A program made the translations under genes and the position numbers. A stretch of 64,000 nucleotides of DNA from Dermacentor variabilis (Eukaryota; Arthropoda; Arachnida; Ixodida; Ixodidae). Where the stretch lies: positions 261,341,100 through 261,405,099 of the forward strand of contig NC_134569.1 in NCBI RefSeq assembly GCF_050947875.1, given 5' to 3'. The notes below the pieces were generated by a model. The model was not told the origin of the DNA. It did not search any database and saw only the letters and a list, made by a program, of their open reading frames with translations. Within the stretch, counting starts at the first letter, position 1. Each line of letters starts with the position of its first letter. Below, in pieces: positions 33,803-46,739 of this stretch.

Positions 33803-35620
33803 CTAGAAAAAATTGCGACAAGCTTCAAAGCGCAGTTGGTAATTTACTAACTTTTCTACAGCCAGTGTCGTTTCTTTTTATACAGTGGAACTTCGATACG
33901 ATTCCGCTTAATACGTTTTTCGGGATGTTAAGTTTTCTCTTTCTTTTCCCGAAAATCCGATTTGGTTGGATATGTTGGATGATATGATTTTCGTATGATA
34001 GACTTTATTTTCCGGTTCCTGAGAAGGTTGTATCAATGAGGTTCTACTGCATTTCTGTTATTAATTTATTTTTCATTAACCCTTTTTTACGATTGCTGCC
34101 TACAGGTAACATACCAGAAAAAAATGTTTGCCTTGCCGAGTTTCATTATTGAGTACCAAAATTCTGGCTAGACGTCTTTGGCCAACACTGCATGAGAGGC
34201 AACAACTGTCATTTCTTTGTTTAGAGCAGGAATACTCGAGGAGGAAGAAGTTTGGCATGTTACTCACTGTCTTTTGAAAACAAGGTCAGAGGGTAGAGGC
34301 CGATGCAAGATATCCTACTGCGGTGGTGCCACGCATGTGATGTAAAGCAATAGAAATGTACATGTAATGGTTCACATATAATGAGAGCTCTCTATACAAA
34401 TTGAAAACGAAGCCTCAGGTGTCTTGGGGTGAAGCCCACTTCCAGATTCCTGCCTGGGGTTATTGTATTAAATAATTAGCCCTTCAAATCAGTAAAATAA
34501 TAAAGCTTTCCAAATATTTATTCATGAGGAGGATATGTACACACCAGCAGCTGTGAAATATCATAACCTCACCGAGCTTTCGACCTGACTCAAGCTCAAG
34601 TTCGTATATGAGGTTGCCATTGCCGTAGCTAAAAATTTTTAACAGCCAACCAACGTCGCATCACTTTTGGAAGTTGAGATCAGCTTAGGTCGACTTCATT
34701 ATTTCAGCTTTGTGAACCTTGTGAGTTTGGCCATCTTTGCATGGTAGTCTACAATCTATGGCCCCCTGTAGAGTCTGCGGTGGAGCTGCTTAGTGTAGTG
34801 AGTGACTTGGCGCTGCTCAATATTTCTTTTGTGATGCCACTCTAATGTCTGCCAAATAAACGAATATGTTTCTTTCTACATTGTGTCTTATCATTGCTTT
34901 GCAATTTGCAAGTACAGTGCAGCAAGAGGGGGCTTGCCTTACATTGGTTCTATTTGAAATAGGCAATTGCTGTTTCGGCATACATGCTGCAGTCCGTGTT
35001 CTGCAGGTCTCCAAGCATGAGTGCCTGCTTCCGAGAAGATGACGGCTGTAAGGAACAAATGACTCTGTGTCACACAACCACGAAAACATGAAAGTGCCTG
35101 CTTTATGATAAATACAAAAAATGACAACTCCGGCAGAGTGGCACAGTAGTCATCAATAATAAAGCAAGACATTGCACAGTTTATTTGCCTAAGAAATGTG
35201 AGGTCTGCACATCAAGCTTAGCAATTCCCGGCAGCTTGCTCGCCTTATACAATCCGTCCACATTGCTAGCTCAACATATCCGTTTGATGGATTTTACAGT
35301 CCGCTTTCTCTCTGTGCCTGTCCCTTACTTCACCAAATCTGTTGTTGCTGTGAACACCACCGAAATTACAGTGGAATCTGATTGATACGATCTTCATCGG
35401 AACTGTAAAATATACCGTATCATCCATAAATCGTGTAAAGGAGCAAATTTCTTGTGATCACGTAAACCGTTTAATGTATTATAAGGTTGAAAGCATCTGC
35501 ATCGCTAGAGACCGCAAGGGTGCCATTCCCCGCATTTTCAGCCACCCTTAAAGAAAGGAGGAGAATTCACTCATAAGCACACACGTTTTCCACCACTCAA
35601 GTTTCAAAACACGCCATGGC
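33803..35620. other. No gene recognised
   Basis: AT-rich, with only short frames. Nothing repetitive or gene-like could be supported. Confidence 0.4.
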
Positions 35621-35622
35621 GA

Positions 35623-35820
35623 CATAGTGGCTTTTGGGTTGGACTGCTAAGCCCAAGGGTGCGGAATTAAATTTCGCCCACAGTGGCCACATTTTGATAT
35701 GGGCGAAATGCAAAAACCCCTGGCTTCCGCGCATTGATTGCACGTTAAAACAACCTCAGATCGTCAAAATTAACCTGGACTCTCCCACTACGGTGTGCTT
35801 CATGATCATATTGTCGCAGT
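35623..35820 (+). mobile_element. Decayed tick SINE copy
   Basis: The stretch follows the SINE order: a head remnant (GGGTTGGACTGCTAAGCCC), GCCACATTTTGATATGGGCG, GAAATGCAAAAACCCC, TGCACGTTAAA, CTCCCACTACGGTGTGC and TCATGATCATA. It has many substitutions and small deletions relative to the intact copies at 13843 and 29519, so it is an old insertion. Confidence 0.75.
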
Positions 35821-36235
35821 GTAGTGACAGTGAAGAACATAGTAACAAAACTGCGAATCATGAAGTTACTCTTTATTGGGCGAACCTGCGCCCTGAAACA
35901 ACAAGCAACAGTAAAGCACAACGACGGCAGCAAGCACAGTCAGCCATCGGCGAAAATTTGATCTGAAATCTAAGGCATGTCAGTGTTTGTACATGACTCG
36001 TAGAAGGTTCCAGGATAATAGCTGGTGCCCGCATGCCTTCCAGAAAGTACTTCCGAATTCGTGTCGTGCATACAATCTAATCACTCAAGGTTAGGCGAGA
36101 ACAGACATAACAGCTAGAATCAACAATAACATTTGTAGGTGCCCATCATGCAGGTGCCTCTTGCGCTGAGCGATAACTTTAAGTTGTTAGCGGGTGAAAT
36201 GTAGTCCCCCAGAAAAGGATAAATAAGTACACGTG

Positions 36236-36275
36236 TCAATATTGTGGTTTCGGCATGTAAAACCCCAAATTGAGG
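36236..36275 (+). mobile_element. SINE 3' fragment
   Basis: GTGGTTTCGGCATGTAAAAC followed by CCCAAAT matches the last 35 bases of the tick SINE body on the + strand. No head is present. Confidence 0.55.
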
Positions 36276-36384
36276 TGTTGTATTCCCTGCAAGGGTCAGT
36301 GCTTGCATGCATTTAAGGCAGTGTGGCTCTACTCAAGAGCCATATATACAGTCGACTTCCGTTAATTCGATCATCTCTCTGAGG

Positions 36385-36425
36385 GTTTACGTGCCAAAAC
36401 CAGTCCTCATTATGAGGCACGCCTG
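36385..36425 (-). mobile_element. SINE 3' fragment, inverse orientation
   Basis: GGTTTACGTGCCAAAACCAG and ATTATGAGGCACGCC are the inverse of the SINE's end region (GGCGTGCCTCATAAT and TTGGCACGTAAAACC). It is a short relic. Confidence 0.6.
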
Positions 36426-37053
36426 TTAATTCGATCTTGACCAGACCATTGAGACTGGTCGATTTAAACAAAACGCATAAACATCGAACCGTGCCATTGC
36501 TTCACTTGACAGTATTTGCGTTTAGAGTTAGCTTTGGTCACGTTTCAGTTTTGCGCTACCCCTGCAACCAACTCGCCCTGTTTACCATATTTCTTTATAT
36601 TAGCTTCACTGCAATACGTTCATGTTATGCATATAAGCATACCAAATAGGAAATGTGCATTATTGTAACCCATAGCACGTGTTCCCTAATTTATGTACAT
36701 GCACATGTGCAGTCTCCAGTCACAGTATGAGCACCAAGACGCCTAATACGTGTATGGGCAGGCCTTCAGAATCTCAGATAGATTCGCATTCTTTTGTTGG
36801 CTTTCAACATCTTCTTGACTTATCGTAGTTTTTTCAACTTACTGCCTTCCTTCTTGCTAGCTTTTCCAAAACACATGATTGTTTTCCAATTCTCTGTGAC
36901 GGCACATTTAATTAAGGAACACGTACTAGGCCTCATTAACGTTCTCATACACGAGACACGCATGGAAGGTGAAACAAGGATTCAAATCACCACTGAAACG
37001 TAGGAAACAGCTCTGAATCGCTGCCAGTATGCTTATTAGGTGGCTAGGTGCTC

Positions 37054-37728
37054 CTACTGTGACAGGAGACTGCCTTCCTGTATAATCAAGGAACACCTAC
37101 TTTGTCCTGTGACAGTGACCCTTTTCAATTCTTGGTATGATTCACTACAATAAGTTGCGTCTGCTTCAGCGCATGACACAGGTGTATTGGGGCGAATCTG
37201 ACCAGTGAGGTTCGAATTATCCGGCGATGGCCAATTTTGAGATTGAAATAACAGAAATTCGGGCTCATAGAAGTGTATTTCCTTAAATAGAAAACAACCA
37301 TCCACAAAAAAACTTATTTGAATGGGGTGACTGACTACTCCTGCAATATCATTAATATATATTAAACATAAGAGGCCAAGCATGCTGCCTTGAGGAACAC
37401 TGGAAATAACTGGCACTTCATGGGAAGGGCAATCGGTTATGCTGACGAATATCTTGTGCTTAGTTAAATATGCAGAGATTCAGCCAATTAAGTATGGCGG
37501 AAGATTTGTGATTTCGAGCTTCTCAGTGAGTTTAGAGTGACAAACAAGCTCAAATACTTTTCTGCAATACAGGAAAATAACATCAATCTTGCCAGGTTTA
37601 TCAAAAATGTTAGCAAATGCTTGCATGTATAAATCCGTGATCCAACCTCCAATAAATCGTTGTTGAAAGTACCACTTGTATGTGTCTCTTCTCTCGTCTG
37701 CCTCGTCTAAGGTTTCTGCGCTAAGCAC
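37054..37728 (-). pseudogene. LINE reverse-transcriptase fragment
   Basis: Minus-strand frames give KIDVIFLYCRKVFELVCHSK and NLPPYLIG (37728-37480), then ISSVPQGSMLGLLCLIYIND and ISFFVDGCFLFKE (37416-37054). These are consecutive reverse transcriptase blocks of a CR1/Jockey-type LINE. The catalytic F-A-D-D is F-V-D-G here, and the first Asp (normally FLD) is replaced by Tyr, so the copy is dead. Both flanks lose similarity. Confidence 0.75.
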
Positions 37729-37987
37729 TAAAAATATGTTGTACCAACAATGTTAACAGTCAACATTTGCAATGTAAAGTTTCTTTTTTTTCTGAAAATA
37801 TCCCGCAGTTCTCTCAAATGTGAACTTATTTGTTCAATATTCAATAGGCCAGTTTCCTCAAATATACATATTTAATTATATCCAGAAATACAAGAATATG
37901 AAAACGCCAACTACATATGGGCCTTCAGGGGAGTAGTACGGCTTTAAATGCAAGCAACCAATGCCACTTACTGGGAATGCAAGAGGT

Positions 37988-38090
37988 GAGTTTGGGGTTT
38001 TATGTGCAAAAACCACGACATAATTATGAGGCACACCATAGTGGGGGAGTCCGGAATAATTTTGGCCACCTGAAATTTCTCAATGTGCGC
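37988..38090 (-). mobile_element. Decayed SINE fragment, inverse orientation
   Basis: GGGGTTTTATGTGCAAAAAC, ATAATTATGAGGCACACC and GTGGGGGAGTCCGGAATAAT are the inverse of the tick SINE's 3' half. The tRNA-like head is missing. Confidence 0.7.
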
Positions 38091-38879
38091 TCAGTGCATC
38101 ACACAACGACAGAGGCACTATGGCTGGTTTTGAGACTTGAGGGGTGGAAAACAAATCTAGAAAAGCACTAGAAGTGATCATTTTTAGACTGCTTGACGCA
38201 TGTAATTCCAGTCACAACCAGGCTTCTGGTCAACTGAGAAGTTTGTAAATGAGAGTGACTGAAAGGTGATAGTACTTGCCGCACCGAGATGACATAAGAA
38301 ACATGTTCACATTGTCCAAATGATAATATTTACAGCCCCAATTGAGAAAACAAATCCGTTGGCTGCCGAAAGGCGAGGCATCCTTACTGCAAAACTGGAA
38401 ATTACTGAGCAAAACAAAAATTATCTATTGTATATGTCAACCCAGGAAGTGCAGTTCCCTTTGAGCATGGTCACCACATGCACCTGACTTTCTCCTTGAA
38501 GATTCAGTATGTGTCATTATTGACAGAAATGGAGATTCGATAATTTCTAATTGTGTGTTCTCCAATTGAATACAAGTGAAATGTTCAACGGCTATTTGAT
38601 TTACATTTGATATTTAGAATATTCGCACAGCACAAATATATACTCCAGTCATACTCGAGAACACTACCATCAGTCCAGGTTGTGAAACACCTGACGAGTA
38701 GGCAAAAAAGCTTCGTTTTCAGGGCTCTGAAATTATTTTGAATTTTGTGCAAATGCACCGTTAGTAAGGTACCTACTGGTGATCATCAAGAGTTGAGCAC
38801 TTGATGTATCTGCTCTAACCAACACTAACAATACGAGATTTGCCTCTAACAACAGTTCTTTCCTCCCTCGAATAAACAC

Positions 38880-39510
38880 TAATTATGAATCTTTACTGCT
38901 CTCTTTATGGCAATTAAATACCGAAACAAACTACCACCCCATATTGAAGCCTGCCGCACACCAATAACATTCAAGAGAGATATAAAGAAATATTTACTAT
39001 CGAAACTACTGGCTATAGACTCATTATTATGAACGTATATTTTATACAAATTTATTTTACCACTTTCAATGCTTCTGTATTTGCCTAATTTATCGTTTTT
39101 ATTGTCTATCTCCCATTGTCTTTATTTTTTCTTCCTTCTTTTTAGAAATATTAGGTTTTTTGTCGCACAGTTCACTTGTACTTTGCATATTGTAAGCATA
39201 TTTTTGTTTCTAATTATCTGGTACATTAACCTTGCGTTCTTTGATATGTGTCATCCCTATATTTCGATAAAGTGCCAATTACTACATTTTTATTTATTCT
39301 TACACAGTATCTATTTCATTTCCTTGTATTTGTAAGCATCGTCCATGTATGTGATTATTTGCTTCATTAACTTCGAGTATTCTGACGTGTTTCGCTGCTA
39401 TGCTGCCATAATGTATTAATTACTATATTGTTAAACTACTAATAGGTACCACTGATAGCTTTTGTAACTCCGGGACCTGCTTCTGTACTAATGATGAATG
39501 ATGAAATAAG
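38880..39510 (+). pseudogene. LINE 3' terminus (C-terminal codons plus 3' UTR)
   Basis: A short + frame (about 38902-39030) reads MAIKYRNKLPPHIEACRTP and then FKRDIKKYLL before a stop, the usual C-terminal motif of Jockey/CR1/L2-type polyproteins. A T-rich 3' UTR follows and ends near ACTAATGATGAATGATGAAA, a short simple-repeat tail typical of such elements. The rest of the element is absent (5' truncation). Confidence 0.6.
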
Positions 39511-41565
39511 ATTTAGGTATTCTGCGTCAATTATGTAATTATTAGGTATTAAACATATGCATTGCTAAATGTCACAGCGGCACCACTCCCCAGCTTTTGA
39601 GCCACCTCTAGTAGAGCAAAGAAGTGATCTTTTTTTCATGAAGTGGACTGGCTTCGCACATGACATCATTAAGAATACACAAAGCAAGCCTCTCTATTAA
39701 GCTTATTTTTAAAAGGATATGAAGACATAGTAATTGATGTACTTGTAACAGTAAACACACTAATGTAAGAAATGTAGGTGTTTGAGTACAATGTTAGACT
39801 TGCCTGAGATAGCAGATTGTCTGCTACAGTTGTCTGCACATGTACTATCGACCAAGAAATTTACGGACCACGGGATCACAGAAAACGCTAATTATATGAG
39901 CAGCCTTTTAAAGTAGCCATTAAAACTGTACATCACAATGTTCGCATATACCAGTAGAGGCTGGAAATGGGAATACGAGGCTGCGTTTTGAGGCTGCGGA
40001 GGTATTAAGGTATTTTTCAGATGCCTTGGTTCGTAAATTTTTGGTCGATAATACATATGCATGTGTGTGGTAGGGAAAGTATGAATTGGAGAGTTTCACC
40101 AAAAAAGCAGGACTATGCTATAGATGTGCCAGGCTCTAGATGTGCAGGCAAAGAGTAAAAAAGAATGCAATAATGTTTAACAATACAACAGTGACGACAG
40201 CAACCGAAGCCAAGCAGCAGAAGGGTATATGTGGTGGCAGAAACTTGCACAGTACCTACTGCACTTATATTCTTGTACTGCACGTGAGTGCAGAGAGCTA
40301 TCGCGACTGCACACTGTACAAAACATAAGCGCTCTATGTAAACGGTGTTTTGAGGCCACCATCGTGACATTGAAACAGAAACTGCATCTCTAAGTGACAC
40401 GGGAACACACTCGGTTCAAGTAAACTGCAAGTAGCCAACGCTACTGTCACTGTACGATGTCGTGCCCAATGAGGCAGGATTTAGCCAAGGCGACATAGAA
40501 TAAAAGTGACATTGGAGAGTAAAGGCTTTAGAGGAGGGAAATTTTTAACCGCTTGGAGCTTTTTTATAGCATGGTGACATAAGGCTTTTTGAGTAACCAT
40601 TCGAGGAGAGATACTGTGTATGTGTAGGTTACACACAACTAAAATCGTTTCACGGACCCTTTGAATGATGAGGTTAACATTTAGTATTTTTTCTTTATAC
40701 ACCCACGAGGTTCTGTTACACATGTAGTTTTTCCGTGAACATTTTTTTATCAATTTGTGTTGTACCTGTTTTTTCACCAATAAGTTTGCAGTTGTGAACA
40801 GGTGCTGGTGTGTGTTCCTTACTTTCCTTGTATGATTTTGTTCTGCTTTCTGTAACTTCAGTCATTCCTCAGTGGCAATGCTGATGTTATTTTTATTGAT
40901 TTCTAGTACTTTAAGCTAATATGGCCCGCCCTACACAATAGAGAAAGAGTGAAATAAAGAAATGAGCAAGATATGCATACTGTGAAGTGAAGTTGTTGCC
41001 TATGATGGGGCAGGGTGGACACCTTAGGAAATGATGGCTGGAACAATGTTATGATTATTTTCTTTTTCAAAGTTTCTCAGTGGTCTCAACAGCATTCTGC
41101 TTACAATATCACCAGCATCAGCATGTCTATCGGTAAATGATAAACAAATTCTGACATTATACCTGCTAATAACTGCTTCGCTGAAGGTGGACAACTGAGC
41201 TATCTTACAATGAGAGCTTTTGGAAACATGCATCAATAAACAAAATGCTATTTTGCATCAGCTACCTGGAAAAAACTAGCATTAGTGGGTTTGATCTGGT
41301 TAAGATATGTCTTAGGGTAAATGAATGGATGTGCATTTGCCAATTTAGCATGAGAATAGTGGAAATTAATGGGACAATGAAAAGACACTTCAACATTCCG
41401 ACGGTTGTTCCAATTATGAAGGGCATGACAGTTCCTGTAGCATTACTGTTCTGCATACCGTTTAAAGGTTACCAGCTTGCTGCTGTGGTTTGGACATTGG
41501 ACTCTACATATGACCTCAGATTGTGTGTTCTTGTTGTACCTACCTTGAACCCCATCTTTTCCGCG
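39511..41565. other. No gene recognised
   Basis: About 2 kb of AT-rich sequence with short frames only. Confidence 0.4.
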
Positions 41566-41569
41566 CACA

Positions 41570-42825
41570 CGAGGTGTGTTCAAAAAAGAAACCGAACTTT
41601 TGCTATAACACCTTTAATGCTTATGGTACAACATTTTAAGTGCTGCCCCCTTCAAAGTAGTCCCCTCTACTGGCATTGCACTCTTCCCAACTTTTCTTTC
41701 ATTTTTGGAAAGCCTCCAGGAACGCACTTTCTGGAATGACACGCAGGTCTCTTCTCGTATTGTTCTGGATCTCCTCTACGGTTTGGACACGACGTCCTTT
41801 CAAGGTGGTTTTCAGTTTCGGGAATAGAAAAAAGTCTGCTGGGTCTAGGTCCAGAGAATATGGGGCGTTGGGCACAACAGGAGTGTGGTGTTTCGCTAAG
41901 TAGCTGCGGACAAGGAGCGACACGCGAGCCGGGGAATTGTCAGGATGCAACATCCGAGCCTGATTTTTCCACTATTCGGGCCTCTTACTGCGCACAAAAT
42001 CTCTGAGCGTGCTAGGATTCCCTGGCAAACTTCTGCTTACCTTCTGACCATGTGGCACAAATTCCTGATGGGCAGTGCCTTTGCATTAAAAAAATACAAC
42101 CAACATCACCTTCATTTTTGACCGACTCGTGCGTGCTTTTTTTGGACGAGGAGAACCTTTGGCCTCCCACTGCGATGACTCACTTTCGTTTCAACATTGT
42201 AGCCATAAACCCATGTCTCATCGCCTGTTATATTGTTCCTGAGAAAGTTTTATCGTCACTGGCAGCGGCGAGCACTTCCTGGCTGATTTCAACACGGGTC
42301 TGCTTCTGTTCGTTAGTCAACAAACGTGGCACGAATTTTGCACTGACACGATGCATCCCAAGTTTGTCACTCAAAATTCCATGACATGATCCTACGCTAA
42401 TACCCACTTCGTTAGCGACTTTTCGAACCGTCAAATGGCGATTTCCACGAATCACAGTTCGAACTCTCGACGTGGTCATCATCTGTAAATGTGGAAAGTC
42501 GTCCAGGATTGGGATCGTCACCGACCGACATTCGTCCGGCTTCAAAACGCTTGAACTAATCATAGCACTGCGTACGACTCATACAGTCCTCCTCGTATGC
42601 TTGGCTAAGTAACTGAAATGTCACTTTGGCACCAATCCGAAGAGCAGCTTGTTCATGTGCTAACTTCAGCGGCTGTAGCTCGCCAACTAACGGTCAGAGT
42701 GAAACGTGGCAAATGACTGTTTGTTGTCTATACCAGCCGCTACACGCGCTCAATAGCCGCAGCGCGCTCCCTCTGCTGGTTGGTACACTATTCCAAAAGG
42801 TAGGTTTCTTTTTGAAGACACCTCG
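41570..42825 (-). mobile_element. mariner element with terminal inverted repeats
   Basis: The ends are inverted repeats: the left end begins CGAGGTGTGTTCAAAAAAG and the right end, on the other strand, begins CGAGGTGTCTTCAAAAAG. They differ by one substitution and one base in the A-run over this stretch. The right flank is TA, the mariner target; the left flank is CA, presumably mutated. The total of 1256 bp is the normal size for mariner. The transposase gene runs on the minus strand. Confidence 0.9.
41699..42563 (-). pseudogene. mariner transposase, frameshifted
   Basis: The N-terminal frame (42563-42228) shows HLTVRKVANEVGISVGSCHG and LGMHRVSAKFVPRLL, the DNA-binding helices and linker of a mariner transposase. 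After a frame change the block TGDETWVYGYNVETK supplies the first catalytic Asp (about 42215). The C-terminal frame (41953-41699) shows MLHPDNSPARVSLLVR with the second Asp, and DPADFFLFPKLKTTLKGRR with the third, so the D,D34D triad is represented. Frame breaks and decayed middle blocks (42200-41960) make it non-functional. Confidence 0.88.
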
Positions 42826-44090
42826 TATATTGTACTGCACACACACACACACAAAAACCTTGAGTCATAAGTGAGCACTGTGTCTGTCTCCTTTCATTTT
42901 CAAATCAGTTGACACTCTTTTCGTTCTAAAAACCTTCTAGGAACTAGGCCATCAAGAAACTGTCTAGCAAGGGCCCTATATTATCGGTGTTGTACTGTCC
43001 GATTTGTCAGTCCACCTAAATTCTGCTCAAGTGCTTCAAGATTTAGTGTATTCTGTACACTTCTACAGGTCAACACCACTACATATTTCATGTAAGTAAA
43101 AGTTACTATGCGGAAAATGCTCATTTTATTTGAAGACCAAGCAGTTTAAGTGATAATGCATGTCCTGACTAGGTAATGTTAATGAAAAGAGACCAGACAT
43201 ATTTTTCAAAGAAAGGCTATGTATATGTACTACAGGCAATACAACACATCTATTTGCACGCCACTGCTATAGGTCCCACGACCAGTGTGATTTGCTTTCT
43301 GTAAGCAGTACGGGCTGTACAGAGCTGTCAAGTCAGCTAGTCTTTAATCTATCTAGTTTGATTTTCTGGTGCTTTCATGTGTACAGACCAGAAGGCCGCC
43401 TTCTACAGTCTTTGCGTAAAGATTATAAAGGGTTGCCTGACACTGTGCCTTGCAAGGTTCAGAGGCATTCGGCTTACCAGGAGACATCATTTGTGTTGGC
43501 AACTCTAGGTGAAAGGTAAATAAGAAATAAACTACACATTGATTTAAAAGCTTTTATCTTGAGTACATTGTGCAATATGAGGATGCCTTTCCAAAGGAAT
43601 GTAGCCAGTGCCATCTGCAAGCACATTGCTCACCAGCTGTAGTGGCTTCATATCGATACAGGTGACATGCAAAGACATCGTTGTGCTTGAATTGAGGTGC
43701 ATGCTAAGCACCAGAGTCCCATAAAACGGCTCATCTTTGATACACGTACAGCGTTTTTGCTCCCACTTCGATGGTGACATGATGAGCCTGGATGCCATCA
43801 GCCATCCCATACAAAAACTGCCCTATCTTTCATTCAAATAACTCAACATAACTGTTATAGGCTAGCCATTTTCTTGTTTGGATATGGTGTTGAGTTTGTG
43901 CATGTTATAGTGCAGGCATACCACCTATTAGGTTAAGCATTGCGAAAATCAAATACACTACATTGCCTACTTAAGCACATGAACGTTTAAGCAACAAAAT
44001 CTTTTTCTACTTATCCAGAGACCTACCGCTACAAAAGAAAGACACAAAGACAGTGTAGACGTGTTGGTAGTGCTTTGATTCACAAATAGT
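42826..44090. other. No gene recognised (one weak exon-like frame)
   Basis: Mostly AT-rich. A minus-strand frame at 43810-43544 (88 codons, ATG to stop) has a protein-like pattern, for example MKPLQLVSNVLADGTGYIP and HPHIAQC, but I recognise no family. It could be a terminal exon or a relic. Confidence 0.3.
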
Positions 44091-44093
44091 AAG

Positions 44094-46151
44094 CTGTCGT
44101 GAGGAATGAAGTAATGTTTGTTTCCACTTCTGCATGAATTTTGTGGAAGGGCTGGAGGTTCAAGGTTTTATACAGAAATTAATAATTTATGTATGTGGTC
44201 TAATAAACCATTGCAAATTGAATGTGTGGTATCAGCAACAGATAGCCAGGCACTATCACAAAAAAGTTAAATAATGCTGGGGAGTGGTTGTCGAAAGTTG
44301 CAAGTACTGGAGGAAAGAGACAAAAGGACAAGACTGCATCGATCAATTGGACATGGCTGAAAGCATGTACGGTATGTCGAAAAAGAAGTGGACAGAAATA
44401 GTACAAGGAAACGCATGAAGGATAAGTCTGACAGTGCGAAGGCAAGAGCATGACATAAGAAAAATTGGAAGAAAGTAGCAAATGAAGGGGGAAATCACAT
44501 GCCAAGGAGCAAGCATTTTCTGCTAGAAATGTTATTCCTGTTGTGTCTTAGCCTGTTGCTACAAATGGAAGGTTGAAGAAACACGTACTGTACAAGTTGA
44601 AAAAGTGTCGTGGCAAGAGTCAGCAGCATTAGATCGGTGCTTCATCAAAATGATTGAATTTGCAGGGCTCACCTGCGCTCAACAGATTCTGGTAACATGT
44701 GCTGCTGGAAGTGTGTGAGCTATCTCGAGATCAATCGCGCAATCAACCAGCTCTTCCAGATTCAGAAAAGACTTAAGACTAGAGGAGAATTTCTAAAGCT
44801 ACAAGACGGCAAACTGATTTGCTAAATCATAGTTTGGATGTTTCCAGTAGAAGCACCTGCACCAACAGAAACTAAGTTGCAGTTAAGTTGGACTTCAGAA
44901 AGTACGTCAACATTACACCAACGATAAAGGCAATTGCACCAAATGGATGATTTGCCTTGTATGAAAACAATGTTTTCACCTTCTGCTCTCCTGTTCGTCA
45001 CATAAGCATTGCGTATTAACACGAAGTCTCACTGTTTAGTGCAATGCGTTTGTCACTGGCTGATCACAATTATTCGCTGTCAATGTTGTATAATGAGCAT
45101 TAAAAAGTTCTCTTCAGCTCCTACTTTAGGACTGATGAGCCAGCTGTGCTTACATACGTGCGGATCCACCTCCAGAGGGTCATCACTCAATTGCATTTTT
45201 TTACAGGTGTGTGGACACCTTCATAGATAGTGTTTTTTGACTGGCTGCACATATGTTACCAGGGTTTTTATCAATCTTTTAAATCACCCACACAGGCGTA
45301 CGTTATCCTCATCATTTAGTAAAGAGGGGTAAACATCGACAAAATGATGCAGCTCAAATAGCTTGAACGTGTGTGCGTTTTCTATCCGCAGTGACAGACA
45401 AGATGGCTCGAGCGTTGCATAATGCCGTTTGCCTAAAGTCAGCGTTGTGGCACGGCACCAGTGTCGCGCAATCAAGCAAGCGCAATGTATTGCGGCGAAG
45501 TATACGAAGAGTGGAAAGCGGCCACTGTCGAAAGATATAGTGTGATATACGTGCACACCTGCCGTCACGTCTCCTGTCGCAGTACAAGCATGGAGACGCC
45601 GAAGAAATGTATTAGCAGGCCGTTAGAGCTATTTCGCACGCGGTTGTAGTGATCTGGGCCCATGTTTCGCCCACGTAGAACGCCCCGTATATGAAATAGA
45701 CACCTTATCAGCCGGGATTAGTGATACCCGCTCCTTCCTTAATTAGCCTTAAGCAGCCACTGTCAAAGGATATAGTGTGATATACGTGCACACCTGCCGT
45801 TACGTCTCCTGTCGCAGTACAAGCACGGAGACGCCAAACAAGTGTACTTCCAGGTTTTCAGAGCTATTTCGCGCGCGCTTGTAGCGATCTGAGCCTTTGT
45901 TATATGAGCGCCCCGTATATGAGCTAGACATCGTAACAGCCGGGATTAGTAATACGCACTCCTTCATTAACTACCCTTGCGCACAAGCACCTCAGAATCG
46001 CTGCGAATCTGCACCACGTAGCCAATATCAGCGTTATTGTACGGCTTTCACAAGGGTCTACTGCTATGAAATTGCATGACAACCACTTTTCTTTAGCATA
46101 CATTTGTTCTGTATTCATCAGCAGGGCGCAGTGTTTTCCCAGTGTGGCTGT
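44094..46151 (-). repeat. Repeat copy B (inverse of 20866-22722)
   Basis: Read on the minus strand, this matches copy A from end to end. It is about 200 bp longer because of an internal tandem duplication (45522-45970). The two copies are about 21 kb apart in opposite orientation. No gene is evident. Confidence 0.8.
45522..45970. repeat. Tandem duplication inside repeat copy B (235-bp period)
   Basis: CCACTGTCGAAAGATATAG begins at 45522 and CCACTGTCAAAGGATATAG at 45757. Each is followed by the same order of landmarks (TACGTGCACACCTGCCGT, CTCCTGTCGCAGTACAAGCA, CCGTATATGA, CAGCCGGGATTAGT). Copy A has the unit once. The two units have diverged noticeably, so the duplication is not recent. Confidence 0.85.
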
Positions 46152-46739
46152 ACAGCTCTCACAACGATCTACGGCTCAGATTGCATGGCGACGCAAGTTT
46201 TACTACTTGCACATACAGAGTACAAAATATTCCATTCCCACAAATCTCCAAGTGTGTTGTATCCTCAGTTACATTAAGAGCTAATGCATCGGCATGGTAG
46301 TTGAATTCATCAACTGTTTCCGTTCCCGCTATTCCCCCTAAGTGTGTGGTGTGCTCAACGACACTAATGAACAATGCATCAGCACGACGTAATGCTTTGG
46401 CATTAAAGTCATCCGAGAAAATGCCTCACGCCCAAACGTATGAGAATTTAATATGCTACCGCCGCAAAAAATAGTAACAAGCTCACCTCGGACACTACTT
46501 CTTCGCCTCACCGGCCACGCCTTCTGTCTGCAAGCTCGGCTAGGGATAAACGGAGCTAACAACTTTCTTCCCCGTAGTACCTAGGTGAAGAGAAATCTCA
46601 AGGATCGAAAGTCCCCACATTTCTCTCTCACAACGACTGCTGCTCGCGCATGCTCTGAAAGAGCGGAGAAATCCAATTATGATGTGCTCGTAGGCCCTAA
46701 CCCATGCCCTAACGCCTCCGCGCGCTAGGAGAAAAATGC

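Noticed and set aside
35623..38090. A CRISPR-like or clustered repeat array
   Set aside because: The similar segments are irregularly spaced, in both orientations, and are decayed SINE pieces in a eukaryotic genome.
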